Shown here: positions 14,265 to 26,909 of the stretch, piece by piece
Numbering within the stretch: position 1 is the first letter of the stretch
Layout: every line of letters starts with the position of its first letter
Assembly (NCBI GenBank): GCA_002104895.1
Contig: MCFG01000039.1
Location: forward strand, 150,001 to 185,000
Length of the DNA: 35,000 nucleotides
Direction of reading: 5' to 3'
From: Anaeromyces robustus
Lineage: Eukaryota; Neocallimastigomycota; Neocallimastigomycetes; Neocallimastigales; Neocallimastigaceae
Notes under the pieces: generated by a model
Told to the model about the DNA's origin: nothing
What the model saw: the letters and a program-made list of their open reading frames with translations, nothing else
Databases searched by the model: none
Translations under genes and position numbers: made by a program

Positions 14265-16279
14265 AAAATAGAAATAATTTTATAATATATAAATTGAAAA
14301 GAAAAAAAAATTTTTTTTTTCCTTTTTCTTTTTCAATAATTATCAAAAATTTTGAATTTATTTTTTTTATTATAAATTTTATAATTTATTTAAATTATTA
14401 TATATATATAGTATAAATGAAATAAAATCAAATTATAATCATAATTAAAAAAAAAAAAAAAAAATAGATAGATAGAAATAGAAAATAATATATCTTTATA
14501 TAAAAATATAATATATATAATAATAAAATATAAAAATAATTATTTATATAATATATTATAGTATAAATAATTGAATATATATAATGATAATATTAATATA
14601 GTAAAAAAAATTCAAAAAAAAAAAAAAAAATAAAAAAATAAAAAAAATATATATATATATATATATATTTATATCAAATCAACAAAAAAAAATTTAAAAA
14701 AAAATTAAATATATATAAAATTCAATTATAATTATAAGAATATACTATCTTTATATTATAACTTATATAGTGAAATAATAAGTAATTGAAATGATAATTA
14801 AATAATATAATAACAAAAATAAAAACAACAGCAATTTAAAAAAATAATAATAACAATAAAAAAACAAACTATAAAAAAAAAATCAACAAATAAATATAAA
14901 AAATAAAAAGAATCATCCAACAGCTAAAGAAAAAATAAAAACAAAATCAAGGCATCAAAACACAAAGAAACACCTAAAACATAAAAAGAAAAATTAAATA
15001 TAAATATATTAACTCAAAATATCAATATTAAAATATCAATATTAATATCATTATCAAAATAATAATAGTTTTTTATCATTATCTTTATAATTATTATATA
15101 TATATATATATATTTATTTTTTTTTATCATTATCTTTATGACTATTATATAAAAAAAATATTTTTATATTTTTTTTTATTATCATTTTAAAACTTTCTAT
15201 CTTTTCTTTAATTTTTCTTTTTTATATTATTTAATCTACATTTATATCATATTATATTTGTATATTAAATTACGTTTTTATTATTATTATTATTATTATT
15301 TTAATAATTAATACTATTCTTTTTAAAAAAAAAAATTGATTAGAAAAGGAAAAAAGAAAGTAGAAAAAGAAAAAGAAAAAAAAAAAAAAAGAAAATTTTA
15401 TATATTATTATAATGCATAAGCATTTTAATTTATTTTTCTTTTATGTAATATATATTAAAAAAAAAAAAAAAAAAAAGTTAAATAGTAAATAATAGTTTT
15501 TTATAAAGTATTTATAATTTTAATATATAATAATAATTTATATATAATATTCTTAACTTATTATTTTTAAGACAATAACAAAACAAAAAAAATATTTTAT
15601 TTTACTATTCATAATAATAAATATCAATATTTAACAATTATTTAACAAATAAAAAAAATATATATATAATAATAATAACAATAATTTAATTAATTTATTA
15701 ATAGTTTTTTTTTTTATAATTTTTTTTATTTTTGATTTTTTATATATTATCATAATTATTATTATAATTATCAACTTTTTTTTTTCTTTTCTAATAGTTT
15801 ATGATATTTATAATTTTTTTTGTCTAATTCTAATTAATACTTTTTATAAAAAAAAAAAAAATTAAGAAAGAAATAAAAAAAAAAGTATTATTATATTATT
15901 TTTTTTTATCTTTCTTTATATTAATTGAATAAATAATAAATAATAATAATAAATAATAAATAAAATATTTTTTTCTATATATATATATTTTTAATTAGTA
16001 TTAATTATTTTGTTTAAAAAATTATAAATGAAATTGATGTATTTATATTTATTATATATTTATTATTAATTTATATTATTTTGTATTATTTTATTAATTA
16101 TGAAATAATATATAAGAACAAAAAAAAAGTATATCGTATTGCATGACTAAAGAACTGTATTCTATTTCTCTAGTCAAAAAAAAAAAATATTTCATTCCAT
16201 ATATAAAAATTTTATTTATCCTTTATTTACATTTTTTATATAATTTTTCCTTTATTAAATGTAATAATAAATAAAAAAA
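14265..16279. other. Intergenic, no gene seen
   Basis: A/T-only sequence with A tracts (14448-14464, 14617-14630, 15460-15477) and TA runs. No open frame with coding character was found on either strand. A small hairpin at 16145-16175 is the only feature that stands out and is listed separately. Confidence 0.65.
16145..16175. other. Short imperfect hairpin
   Basis: Arms GACTAAAGAA (16145-16154) and TTCTCTAGTC (16166-16175) are complementary at 9 of 10 positions, with an 11-nt loop. An A run follows the right arm. The base composition is less AT-biased than the surroundings. It could be the remnant of a small inverted-repeat element or an RNA hairpin; the sequence alone does not decide. Confidence 0.35.
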
Positions 16280-16907
16280 CTGAGTGTAGCATTTCGGCAA
16301 TGTACATGAAATTTTTTGCATTGACAGGTCCTTTACGCCACATTTCATATTGTAAATTTATATAAATATTTTTAACGCCACATTTATATAAAAAATTTTT
16401 AAGAGAGTTTATATACTAGTACTTGTATATTAAAACATTTCTTATTTATTTCATAATTTAAAGAATTATAAATATAAATTTTAAATTTCACTTAATATTT
16501 TATTTATTTCATAATTTTAAGAATTATAAATATAAATTTTAAATTTCACTTAATATTTTATTTATTTCATAATTTAAAGAATTATAAATATAAATTTTAA
16601 ATTTCACTTAATATTTTATTTATTTCATAATCATAATTTAAAGAATTATAAATATAAATTTTAAATTTCACTTAATATTTTATTTATTTCATAAGTTAAA
16701 TAAAAAAAAAAAAAGAAATATTAATAAAAAGAAGATACCACTAATAAATTGGTTTCATAAATCAATAATAAATAAAATATTGATTTTAATAATATAATAA
16801 ATTTTTTATTAATTTAATTTATAAGCCACAATATAATACATTTAAATAATACGTTATTTTAATGCGCGATACATTTACGAAATACATTGCCGAAATGCAC
16901 ACTTCCC
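16280..16907. mobile_element. Non-autonomous DNA transposon candidate (MITE-like) with terminal inverted repeats
   Basis: The left end (16283-16304) AGTGTAGCATTTCGGCAATG and the right end (16883-16903, read on the minus strand) AGTGTGCATTTCGGCAATGT are near-identical inverted repeats differing by one inserted base. They are among the few GC-containing words in the region. Just outside, both sides carry the 9-base direct repeat ATAAAAAAA (16271-16279 and 16908-16916), consistent with a target-site duplication, although an A-rich word is weak evidence. A 9-bp duplication would fit Mutator-like elements. There is no transposase; the interior holds a repeated ACGCCACATTT word (16335-16386) and a 58-bp tandem array. 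Confidence 0.55.
16443..16695. repeat. 58-bp tandem repeat, four copies plus a partial fifth
   Basis: The units begin at about 16443, 16501, 16559 and 16617, each starting TATTTATTTCATAA and ending CACTTAATATTT. The fourth copy carries a 6-bp insertion (CATAAT duplicated), so the partial fifth copy begins at 16681. The copies are almost identical, which implies recent amplification. The array lies inside the inverted-repeat element and has no coding potential. Confidence 0.85.
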
Positions 16908-16916
16908 ATAAAAAAA

Positions 16917-17448
16917 GAAACATGTAAACATGTTTTTTTTTTTTATATATATATGTAATTATTATATTAACAAAAATCATATGTTATTTACTACTTTTAT
17001 TATAAAAACATATATATTATAAAGTATTGTACTTGTACTACCATAATATAAAAATATATACATATAATGTTTAATTTAATTATTAATTATTATTATATAA
17101 AATTTGTTTATCAGTAACTTATTATATAATATATTTATACATATAAATATGAAAATGAAAAACAGTTTATTATTAATAATAATAAAATGAATATTAATAT
17201 ATGATAACTTTAATTTAATATATTAAATGAATAAATGGGATGATTAATAATATTATGTAATAATGTAATAATTAATATTATAATACACACATTTTATTAT
17301 ATATTTAATTACTAATTAGAATAATTAAATTATTATATATAAATGCTTTATATGTCAATTTTTTTTTATTTTTTTTATTTTTTTTTTTTAAAATTAAAGG
17401 TAATTTTTTTAAGGAAAAATTATAAAGAAAATTTTAAATAAATCAACA
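16917..17448. other. Upstream region of dehydrogenase copy A
   Basis: About 530 bp of A/T-rich DNA between the inverted-repeat element and the start codon. It must contain the promoter of the downstream gene. TA-rich words abound, but no discrete promoter motif can be singled out. Confidence 0.5.
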
Positions 17449-19157
<1,709 letters not shown>

Positions 19158-20503
19158 ATAATTTTTAATAATAATAATAATAATAATATAAATATAATAT
19201 AAATATATTAAATTAATTAAATTATTATTATAGAAAATTGAAAAATAATATTAATATTAATATTAATATTGATAATATAATATATTAAAAATATATATAT
19301 TAAAAAAAAAAAAAAAGAAAAATAATATAAAGATTAGAATTTAATAAAAAAAAAAAAAAAAAAAAGGAAAAGAAAAAAAGAAAGAAAATATAATTGTAAT
19401 TTAGAAGCATATATAAAAAAATCAAAATGTAAAAAATAATTATAAAAAATAATGTATTATATATATAATAAAAAAATGTATATAGTATAATAAATAGTTA
19501 AACAATTAAAAATATATATTTTACTCTTTTTTTTTTTTTTTGTTTTTTGTTTTTTTTTTTTTTGATTAAAACAGTTATTGTTTTTTAATAATATATATAT
19601 CATTTCTTTTATTTTTATTATTTTTTTTTATTATTTATTAATATATATATATTTGTCATTATATTCTAAATTATTATAAATTTAAATAAGGAACAATTAA
19701 AATATGTTATAAAATATTATATACTTTTTTTATATATCTATAAGTATGAGTTTTAATTTAAAAGAGTGTTTAAATTTCAAAAAAAGATTAAAAAAATTTT
19801 TTAATATAAATTATAAATTATGGAGAAACTAAAATAAATAAATATTAAATAAATATAAATATTCATATAGAATAATGTGGAGAATTTTTTGATTTTTAAT
19901 ACATAAATACATAAATATATTAATATTTTTTTTTTTTTTAATATATTAATATTTTATTAATGTTTTTATTATATAGAAAATATTTAAATAAATAAATAAT
20001 TCATTTTTTTTATTATTATATTTATTGAGTGTTTTATGAAATACTTAATGATTATAATTTTCTTAGTATAAAAATTATTTTATATTATATATATATGTAG
20101 TTAGATAGATAGATAGATACAGATTGATAATTATTGAAAACTTTTTTATATATATTGAATTGTCTATTAATTTTTTTAATAATTTTTTAAAGAAATAATA
20201 AATAATATATATAATAATGTTAAGTGCTAATTTTTTTTAAAAAATGATGAAAAATATTATTTTTATTAATACTTTGATCTTATTACTATTTTTGCTACAT
20301 AAAGTAAATAAATATATAAATAAATAAAATAGATAATATTAAAAATACTATATAAATTAAATATATAAATTAAATTAATAATACATATTTATATGTTGAT
20401 AATATTAAGTAATAACAGATTGTTATTATTATAAAAAAAAAATATGTATAAATACAGATAGATTATGGAAAAAAAATAGAAAAAATAAAACTTTTTTATT
20501 AAA
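19158..20503. other. Intergenic region between convergent copies A and B
   Basis: This holds the 3' ends of two convergent genes. A and T homopolymers dominate (19305-19318, 19347-19366, 19528-19562). No coding sequence or structured RNA was recognised. Confidence 0.65.
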
Positions 20504-21800
20504 TTATTTATTAATTTCTTTAATCACTTTTTGAATAAGTTCCAATTCTGTTAAATCACTTTTTACTTTTGTAGTATCTGTTTTAGTTTCTTTTGTTATA
20601 TTAGTCTCATTTTTTTCATCCTTATGATGATTATCTTCAATAATATATTTAATTATATCGTGATTTAATAATAATCCGGGTCTCAAAATAGAAAGTTTTG
20701 AAAATTCCATTTTTTTTAATCCTTCTTCTATATCTTTTTTAGTTTCCATAAAATAAGATACCGGGGATTTAGAATTTGAATAACTAGTAGATAACAATAC
20801 ATAATGTAATTTCTTATTCTTATTTTCTTCTTTGAAAAGTTTAGCAGAATTTAACACATCTTCAAGAAAATAATAATAATAATAAATTTTTTATAAATAT
20901 AAATATATATAATTAAATATAATGTTAATATTACATATGACCATGATATTATCAAAAACTAAAAAGATATAACGAAACTAATATTACTTAAAAAAAATTT
21001 TTTTTTAAAAAAAAAATTTTAATAAATACAATCATATTCATATTTATGAAATAATTCACTATTCTCAGCTGTTTGTCTTATTATATCATATATAATATTA
21101 AAATATATAAAAATAATAATAAAATATATAAATATAATATTAAAATATATAAATAAAATATTAATAAATTAATAATAATTAATAAAATAAATTATTATTT
21201 TTAAATATTATTAATTGAAAGTTGTATTATCCATGATGTAAAATTATATATAATATAAAGCATAAAACGAATTTATATATTTATATACCTTGTAGTTCCA
21301 AAACAAGAAAACATAAAACTATAATATTAACAGAAATAATTATATTTTTTAATATTAAAGGGTTTAATTAAATAAATATATAATTGAATATATATATATA
21401 TATACATAACAATATTTTTAATTTATTTATTAAATATTTACGTATGTCCTTTAAATTCATCTCTATAATTCTTGATGTCTTCAAAATTAACAATTTTTTG
21501 AACCTTTTTTTTTTTATTTTATTTTTTTTTTTATTATAAAACCATTGAATTCATGAATAAATATATATTCAAAATATCAATAATATACATATATCAAAAA
21601 TATATTACTAAACGATTATTATTTGGGCCTTTATAGTCAATTGTATTTCTCGCTAATGAAGTAACTTTATCAAATAAACCACATCTTAATAATTCATTTA
21701 TGGCATTAATACCATTAGCACCTTTTATTTTTATTAATATTATTATATTTACATATTTATTAAAAGTATTAATAATTAAAATTTAAAAATAATATAATTA

Positions 21801-21838
<38 letters not shown>

Positions 21839-21933
21839 ATGAATTATAATAATATTTATTACTTTATATATATTTATTTAGATATATTTAAAATAAATTT
21901 ACCTGTTGAACCTATAATTATTGCTGATGGCAT
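20504..21933 (-). CDS. Shortened FMP52/HTATIP2-family SDR paralogue (copy B)
   Basis: Six exons on the minus strand: 21933-21903, 21721-21609, 21503-21442, 21318-21289, 21076-21030 and 20859-20504; 639 nt, 212 residues, frame intact throughout. The first five exons have exactly the same lengths as in copy A. The cofactor motif is intact (GSTGANG, G8/G11/G14) and 'SCFGTTR' is kept. Exon 5 is strongly diverged. The catalytic region reads 'SYFMETKKD': the spacing between Tyr130 and the following Lys135 is one residue longer than in the SDR YxxxK motif. After 'ILRPGLLL' (about residue 154) the remainder of the fold found in copy A is missing and is replaced by a charged Lys/Glu/Thr tail ending at residue 212. 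It may bind NAD(P)(H) but is doubtful as an enzyme. It could be a regulatory partner or an early decaying copy. It is convergent with copy A. Confidence 0.82.
21807..21837. repeat. A31 homopolymer in intron 1 of copy B
   Basis: This is an unbroken A run on the plus strand, hence a poly-T tract on the sense strand of copy B, about 85 nt before the exon 2 acceptor. It may act as an extended pyrimidine tract, or simply reflect genome-wide homopolymer growth. Confidence 0.8.
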
Positions 21934-22181
21934 ATTTTAATTTTGAAATTTTTATAATATTGTAATTTTGAAATTTCAATTTAACTAAAATTAAATAAAT
22001 ATAAATAAAAAATGTATTTTAATATGTATTTTAGTTTTATTATATTATTTTATTATAAATAATTAAATGAATATATAAATAACAAAATATATAAATTAAT
22101 TAATTAATATATAAACGAATAAATAAAAACTAAATGAATAAATGAATACCAAAATATTAATATGTACATAATTATTCATTC

Positions 22182-22183
22182 AT

Positions 22184-22226
<43 letters not shown>

Positions 22227-22257
22227 TTTTTTATTTATTTATTTATTTATTTATTTT

Positions 22258-22325
<68 letters not shown>
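22182..22325. repeat. TTTA tetranucleotide array followed by a TA run
   Basis: About 35 TTTA units with two single-base expansions, continuing into a TA dinucleotide run to about 22348. It lies roughly 250 bp upstream of the copy B start. The reading frame it opens is spurious. Confidence 0.85.
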
Positions 22326-22348
<23 letters not shown>

Positions 22349-22358
22349 AATATAATAT

Positions 22359-22408
22359 TTGAAATCTCGAAATTTGAAATTCGAAATTCGAAATTTGAAA
22401 TGTAAAAT
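22359..22408. repeat. Seven-bp GAAAT tandem array
   Basis: Consecutive units TTGAAAT, CTCGAAAT, TTGAAAT, TCGAAAT, TCGAAAT, TTGAAAT and GTAAAAT. Two types of unit alternate, and TTCGAA words arise where they meet. The array lies about 430 bp upstream of the copy B start codon, so a regulatory role is possible but undemonstrated. Confidence 0.6.
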
Positions 22409-22803
22409 CCCGTTAAATAAAAATAAATAAATAAATAAATAATAGGACATTATAATTTAAAAATAAATAAATAATCAAAATTTGAACTTATTTCAAAAAA
22501 AATAAGTAAAATATAAAATTTTAAATAGAATATTTATATAATAAGTGGTAATAAAAACAATTCAGAAAATAATTAATAAACAACCATACCACAAATAAGC
22601 CAATTAAAATAAGCATTTTGAATCCATTTATAAGTAAAGTTCAAGAAATAAACAGTGTGATTCAATAATTCTAACTAATGAATAAAATAACTTTTAAATT
22701 AGAATAAAATAAATAATGAAAGTTTAGAATATTGTTATACTTTAATATTATCATGAGAATAAATAAATATACGATAATAAAGAATAATATTTTAAAATAA
22801 TAT

Positions 22804-22974
22804 ATAAATTACAAAACTAAAAATAGTACATGTTTTTCAAATCAATCTCTTTTTACGGAATGTTCCGATATTGAAGAAGCTGATTTCTTTAATTATGGAT
22901 ATCACCTCATGAAATATGGAAGACTTGATGGAGAATATTTTAATAATTTTGATGAATTTGCTGATAATGCATGA
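22804..22974 (+). pseudogene. Coding-like relic, family unknown
   Basis: An open frame of about 55 codons ends in TGA at 22972-22974. It has codon-like composition and a mixed amino-acid content not expected from local noise: 'ECSDIEEADFFNYGYH' then 'MKYGRLDGEYFNNFDEF'. An AG preceding 22828 could be a splice acceptor, so this may be the last exon of a lost or unrecognised gene. The 'ADFFNYG' word recalls the Fip1 polyadenylation-factor motif, but the residues after it do not match, so no function is assigned. No upstream exon could be found. Confidence 0.35.
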
Positions 22975-23747
22975 GTTATAATAAATGTACAAGACATAAA
23001 TTATATCATCTAACAAATCTAATTCATGTAGAATTAGTATATTTACCTATAATATTTATTCCATAATATTTATTGTAATTTACTGTTGTTTTTGTTATTA
23101 CTGTTATCGTACATAAAAAAATAAAAAATAGAAAAGATAATAAATGGTATTAAAAAACCTACCGAAGTTTCATCTTCCACTTATTATTTATAAGAGAAAG
23201 AAGAAATTTTTCATATTCATATCATTCTAATACTTACAATAACTTATCAAAATAAATTTTATCAATTTGATAATATTAATTTAAAAATATTATGAATGAT
23301 ATAAAAACATCTAAAATAACTTATTTAAACTTTAGTCAAAATTATAGTAAAGATTAATAAAGAATAATAACTAACAAAAGAAAGTAAAACAAAAAAAATA
23401 AATAAATAAATAAATATATATTTTAGAATAATCATTATTTAATTTTAAAATTTTTTTAATTTTATTTATCGTGTAACATTAAAAAATTAATCTATTAATT
23501 TAAACAAAAAAACAAAATAAAAATGTAAAAATTTTTTTTAAGGTTTGTGGGTTAGTTGTAATAAATTCACTAAATCTTTATCAAAATAATTGTCCAAAAA
23601 GTATTTCTAATAATCTTATTTTATAATAAAAAAAAATTATTTTTTTATAGAATTCTTTATCTTAACAAAAAAGTTTAATAAATGGATGAAACTAAAATGA
23701 AGATATAAATTAAAGATAATAAAAATAATAATTAAATGATTTTAAAA
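22975..23747. other. Intergenic, possible decayed sequence
   Basis: Mostly A/T. A few less biased words (around 23095-23110 and 23155-23185) hint at decayed coding DNA adjoining the relic, but every frame is broken quickly by stops. No feature can be named. Confidence 0.45.
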
Positions 23748-24129
23748 CTTGATTTTTCCTTTTTTAAATATAAATATTTTCAAGATGTTTTTCTTTTTTT
23801 ACAAAAAACGAAAATATCCAATTTTTTTTTGTAATTATTATTCATTATTAAAAATTAATCTCATTAATTATTCAATACTATCAATTATTAATTATTATTT
23901 TATAATTATATAAAAAAAAGTTTAATTATTTGAATTAAAATCTTTTTTGTTTTATTTTAAAGTTTATAATTATAGAAATAATAATTAATAATTGACAATA
24001 ATGAATAATTAATGAGATTAATTTTTTAATAATGAATAATAATTAAAAAAAAAATAGGATATTTTCGTTTTTTGTAAAAAAAAAGAAAAACATCTTGGAA
24101 ATTTTTATATTTAAAAAAGAAAAATCAAG
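23748..24129. mobile_element. Foldback/MITE-like element with arms of about 164 bp
   Basis: The left arm 23748-23910 and right arm 23965-24129 are inverted copies with a spacer of about 54 bp. Matching landmarks include CTTGATTTTTC at the outer ends, AAGATGTTTTTCTTTTTT, ACAAAAAACGAAAATATCC and TTAATCTCATTAATTATTCA. They differ by only a handful of substitutions and homopolymer length changes, so insertion or gene conversion was recent. Flanks ATTTTAAAA (left) and ATTAAAAAC (right) resemble an imperfect target duplication. There is no coding capacity. It lies about 355 bp upstream of copy C. Confidence 0.7.
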
Positions 24130-24483
24130 ATTAAAAACCTTTTCTTTGATGAATAATTATATAAAATATTAAATTATATAAAATATTATAATTACTTTTA
24201 TTAAGTTGTAATGATTTAATTATTATCTAATAGTAATTAACTTATTTATTTTATTTATCTTTTTTTCTTACAAGACTATTAACAACCTTCAATTATTATT
24301 TATTATCTTTAACATATATCTTTATTTTAGTTATATCCATTTATTAAAGACTATTTTTTCTAATAAATTAACAACTGATTTCAATACATAAAAACGTATA
24401 AATATATTGAATCAAATCATTGAATAAATCTTTAAAAAATATTTGAAAAAGAATTAAAGTCTCTACATATATACATATAAAAC

Positions 24484-26909
24484 ATGTTGTCAGCACTGGT
24501 TGTAGGCTCAACTGGTAATATTATTCTTTTTAAACATAAAATAGTAATAATAATAATAAAAAGATTATCTTTAAATAGAATCTAAATAGAAAAGTTTTTT
24601 TTTTTTCTGAAGTATTAAATTCAATTATGAATCTTTTTTTTTTTATATTGAATTATTTATATATTACAAATATATATAAATTTATGTAATATAGATGCCA
24701 CTAGCGTTCAAGTTATATCTGAATTATTAAAATCTGGTAACTTTGATAGAGTTACTATTATTGCAAGGAAAGAAATTAACTATCAAGGCCAAAATAAAGA
24801 TCATTTAGTATGTAGAAATGTGAATTAAAATGTATAAATAATATTAATAATAATAGTAATGATATTAATATGTTTTATAAACTATAAAATATTTATTTAT
24901 ATGTATATATATATTATATATATTATATAAGATTCAACACATTGTAGAAATAGATAAATTAGAAGAACACAAAGAACTATTTAAAGATTACACGTATGTA
25001 TTTTAAAAATAAAAAAAATAAAAAAAATAAAAAAACAGAATTGTTTTTATATTATTCTTCCGTTTTGACTTTAACCCTATTTTTACAAATATATATATAT
25101 ATTATATATTATATATTATATATTATAAAATATAAAGACATATGTTTTCTTGTTCTGAAAATGTTGGGTAATTATAATCATAATATTATAATTATTAATT
25201 ATTCTTGAAAAAAAAAATAACACAATTAACAAACAAAAAAAAAATTATAATTTAATAATAACACTTTAGACGAATAAATAATGAAACACAAAATATTGAA
25301 AATTCTGATCAAGATTGTAATAATTTAAATTATAATTTTAATAACTTTTATAAAGAATTATAATAAAAAGTTATAAATTATTAATGCCATATAATTTTCT
25401 TAATATATATATATTTATTTCTATTTTTCCAATTTACAAAATATATAAAATGTTCATAAATTATTAGATATTATAAATGCTTCAAAAATATTTAAAGAAG
25501 TAAATTCAAATAAAAATTTACACTTCATTTACCTCTCTTCAAGTAATAATGAAAGAGTTGATGAAGAATTAAAATCATTGAAATTTTCAAGGCTTACGAT
25601 TTTTAAACCAGCATATATTACTGAAAAGGCACCTGATGTAATAGCATCTAATGTAATAACACCCATTGTTGATGAAGTTTCTACTATACCAATTGTAACA
25701 CTTGCAAAAGCTTTAGTTAATATAATTCAATTACCTCCTCAAGGATATAATGATAATAATAATAATAGTAATGTAATTGAATATATTAATAATAAAGATG
25801 CTTATCTTATAGCAAAATGTTGTAATCCTGAAGATTCAGATATTGGAAGTACGTCATCATTATCACTTACTCTATATAGTAAAGACTATAGAAATAGTAG
25901 AATGAAAGATGAAAAATATAATAGTATTAATACCGGAACAGAAAATCCAATAAAAACTCGTAAAAGATATTATACTGCAGATAATATTCGTTGTTTTTTA
26001 ATGTTTTTGGTTGTATTTGGACATTTGATTGAATCTTTTGATGGTCCCGTCAGACGTGATATTTATGTCTTCATCTATATTTTTCATATGCCATTTTTCA
26101 TTTTCTTATCAGGTTGGTTTGCCAGATTTAACCCCAAAAAAATATTACGTCATTTAGTATTTACCTACGTCGTTTTTCAATGTATTTATATTGGAACAGA
26201 TATGGCTTTAAATTATACTGAAGGTTTAGCTTTTTCAATTTCAACCCCTTATTGGACATTATGGTATCTCTTTTCATTAGTAGGTTATTACCTATTAATT
26301 CCATTCTTTACTACAAATAATAAAAAGGATGCATTTATATTCATAGGATGTTCTTGTATAATAGTACCTTTATCTTATGTAATTGAAAATTTTGATCGTT
26401 ATTTATCTATATCTCGTTCAATATCCTTTTTCCCATATTTCATAGCAGGTTATTATTTTTCACAAATATTCAAACCAGGAAGTATAATCGATATAAATAA
26501 AAATTTGAAATTAAAATGGAGTGGTTTCTTAATTCCAGTATTTATTCTTACTCAAACTTTATTAATAATCCTTAATGTTCCTGATAACTCAATTTATCGT
26601 ATTTCACCAGAAAAAAATTGGAAATTCTCTTTAGTAGTTCCAATTATAATGGCAATGTGTAATATGGCCTTTATACCACTCTCATTATTTTGGGTACCAA
26701 ATAAAAAAATACCAATTATTACATCATTAGGACAAAATACTCTTCCTATATATATATTCCATGTAGGTATAGTTCTTGTTGCCAAAATAACTAAAGTATT
26801 CCGATTTGCTGAATCAATTAACATATTAATTTCATTTGGTATTTCAGTTTTTACTATGATCTTATTGGGAAACCATTATCTTGCAAATGTATTTAAGAAA
26901 ATATTTTAA
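24484..26909 (+). CDS. SDR-like (FMP52/HTATIP2) domain fused to acyltransferase-3 membrane domain (copy C)
   Basis: Six exons: 24484-24514, 24695-24807, 24932-24993, 25138-25167, 25270-25316 and 25468-26909; 1725 nt, 574 residues. Exons 1-5 have the same lengths and phases as in copies A and B. Residues 1 to about 211 are a degenerate SDR: the glycine motif is GSTDATS (G11 to Asp, G14 to Ser), 'CFGTTR' became 'CSENVG', and about 12 residues holding Tyr/Lys of the active site are deleted after 'YLSSS'. The later SDR core is recognisable ('LTIFKP', 'VTLAKALVNIIQLP', 'VIEYINNKDAY'). A polar linker (212-255) leads, inside one uninterrupted exon, to an acyltransferase-3 domain (about 260-574). This has the family's R-x10-H motif (R269, H280, 'FGHL'), 'PFFIFLSGWF', 'WTLWYLFSLVG', about ten membrane segments and 'FHVG' near the end. 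Such proteins transfer acyl groups, often acetyl, to sugars at membranes; the target here is unknown. A Met at residue 240 (nt 25902) could start a separate acyltransferase. Confidence 0.87.

Larger units (their letters stand above)
21934..22803. other. Upstream region of copy B with microsatellites
   Basis: This holds a TTTA array, a TA run and a short 7-bp GAAAT array (listed separately). The stretch 22560-22700 is somewhat less A/T-biased and could be decayed coding DNA, but no readable frame was found. The copy B promoter must lie at its left end. Confidence 0.55.

Noticed and set aside
16443-16695. CRISPR-like repeat array
   Set aside because: Direct tandem copies without unique spacers, in a eukaryotic genome.
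22162-22362. Small hydrophobic open frame
   Set aside because: Created by the TTTA tetranucleotide array and TA run.
22856-22974. Assignment of the coding-like relic to Fip1
   Set aside because: Only a short 'FFNYG' word matches; the characteristic residues that follow it in Fip1 proteins are absent.
23040-23190. Possible membrane helix with basic tail encoded after the relic
   Set aside because: All frames are interrupted by stops within about 25 codons and the hydrophobic run comes from T-rich sequence.
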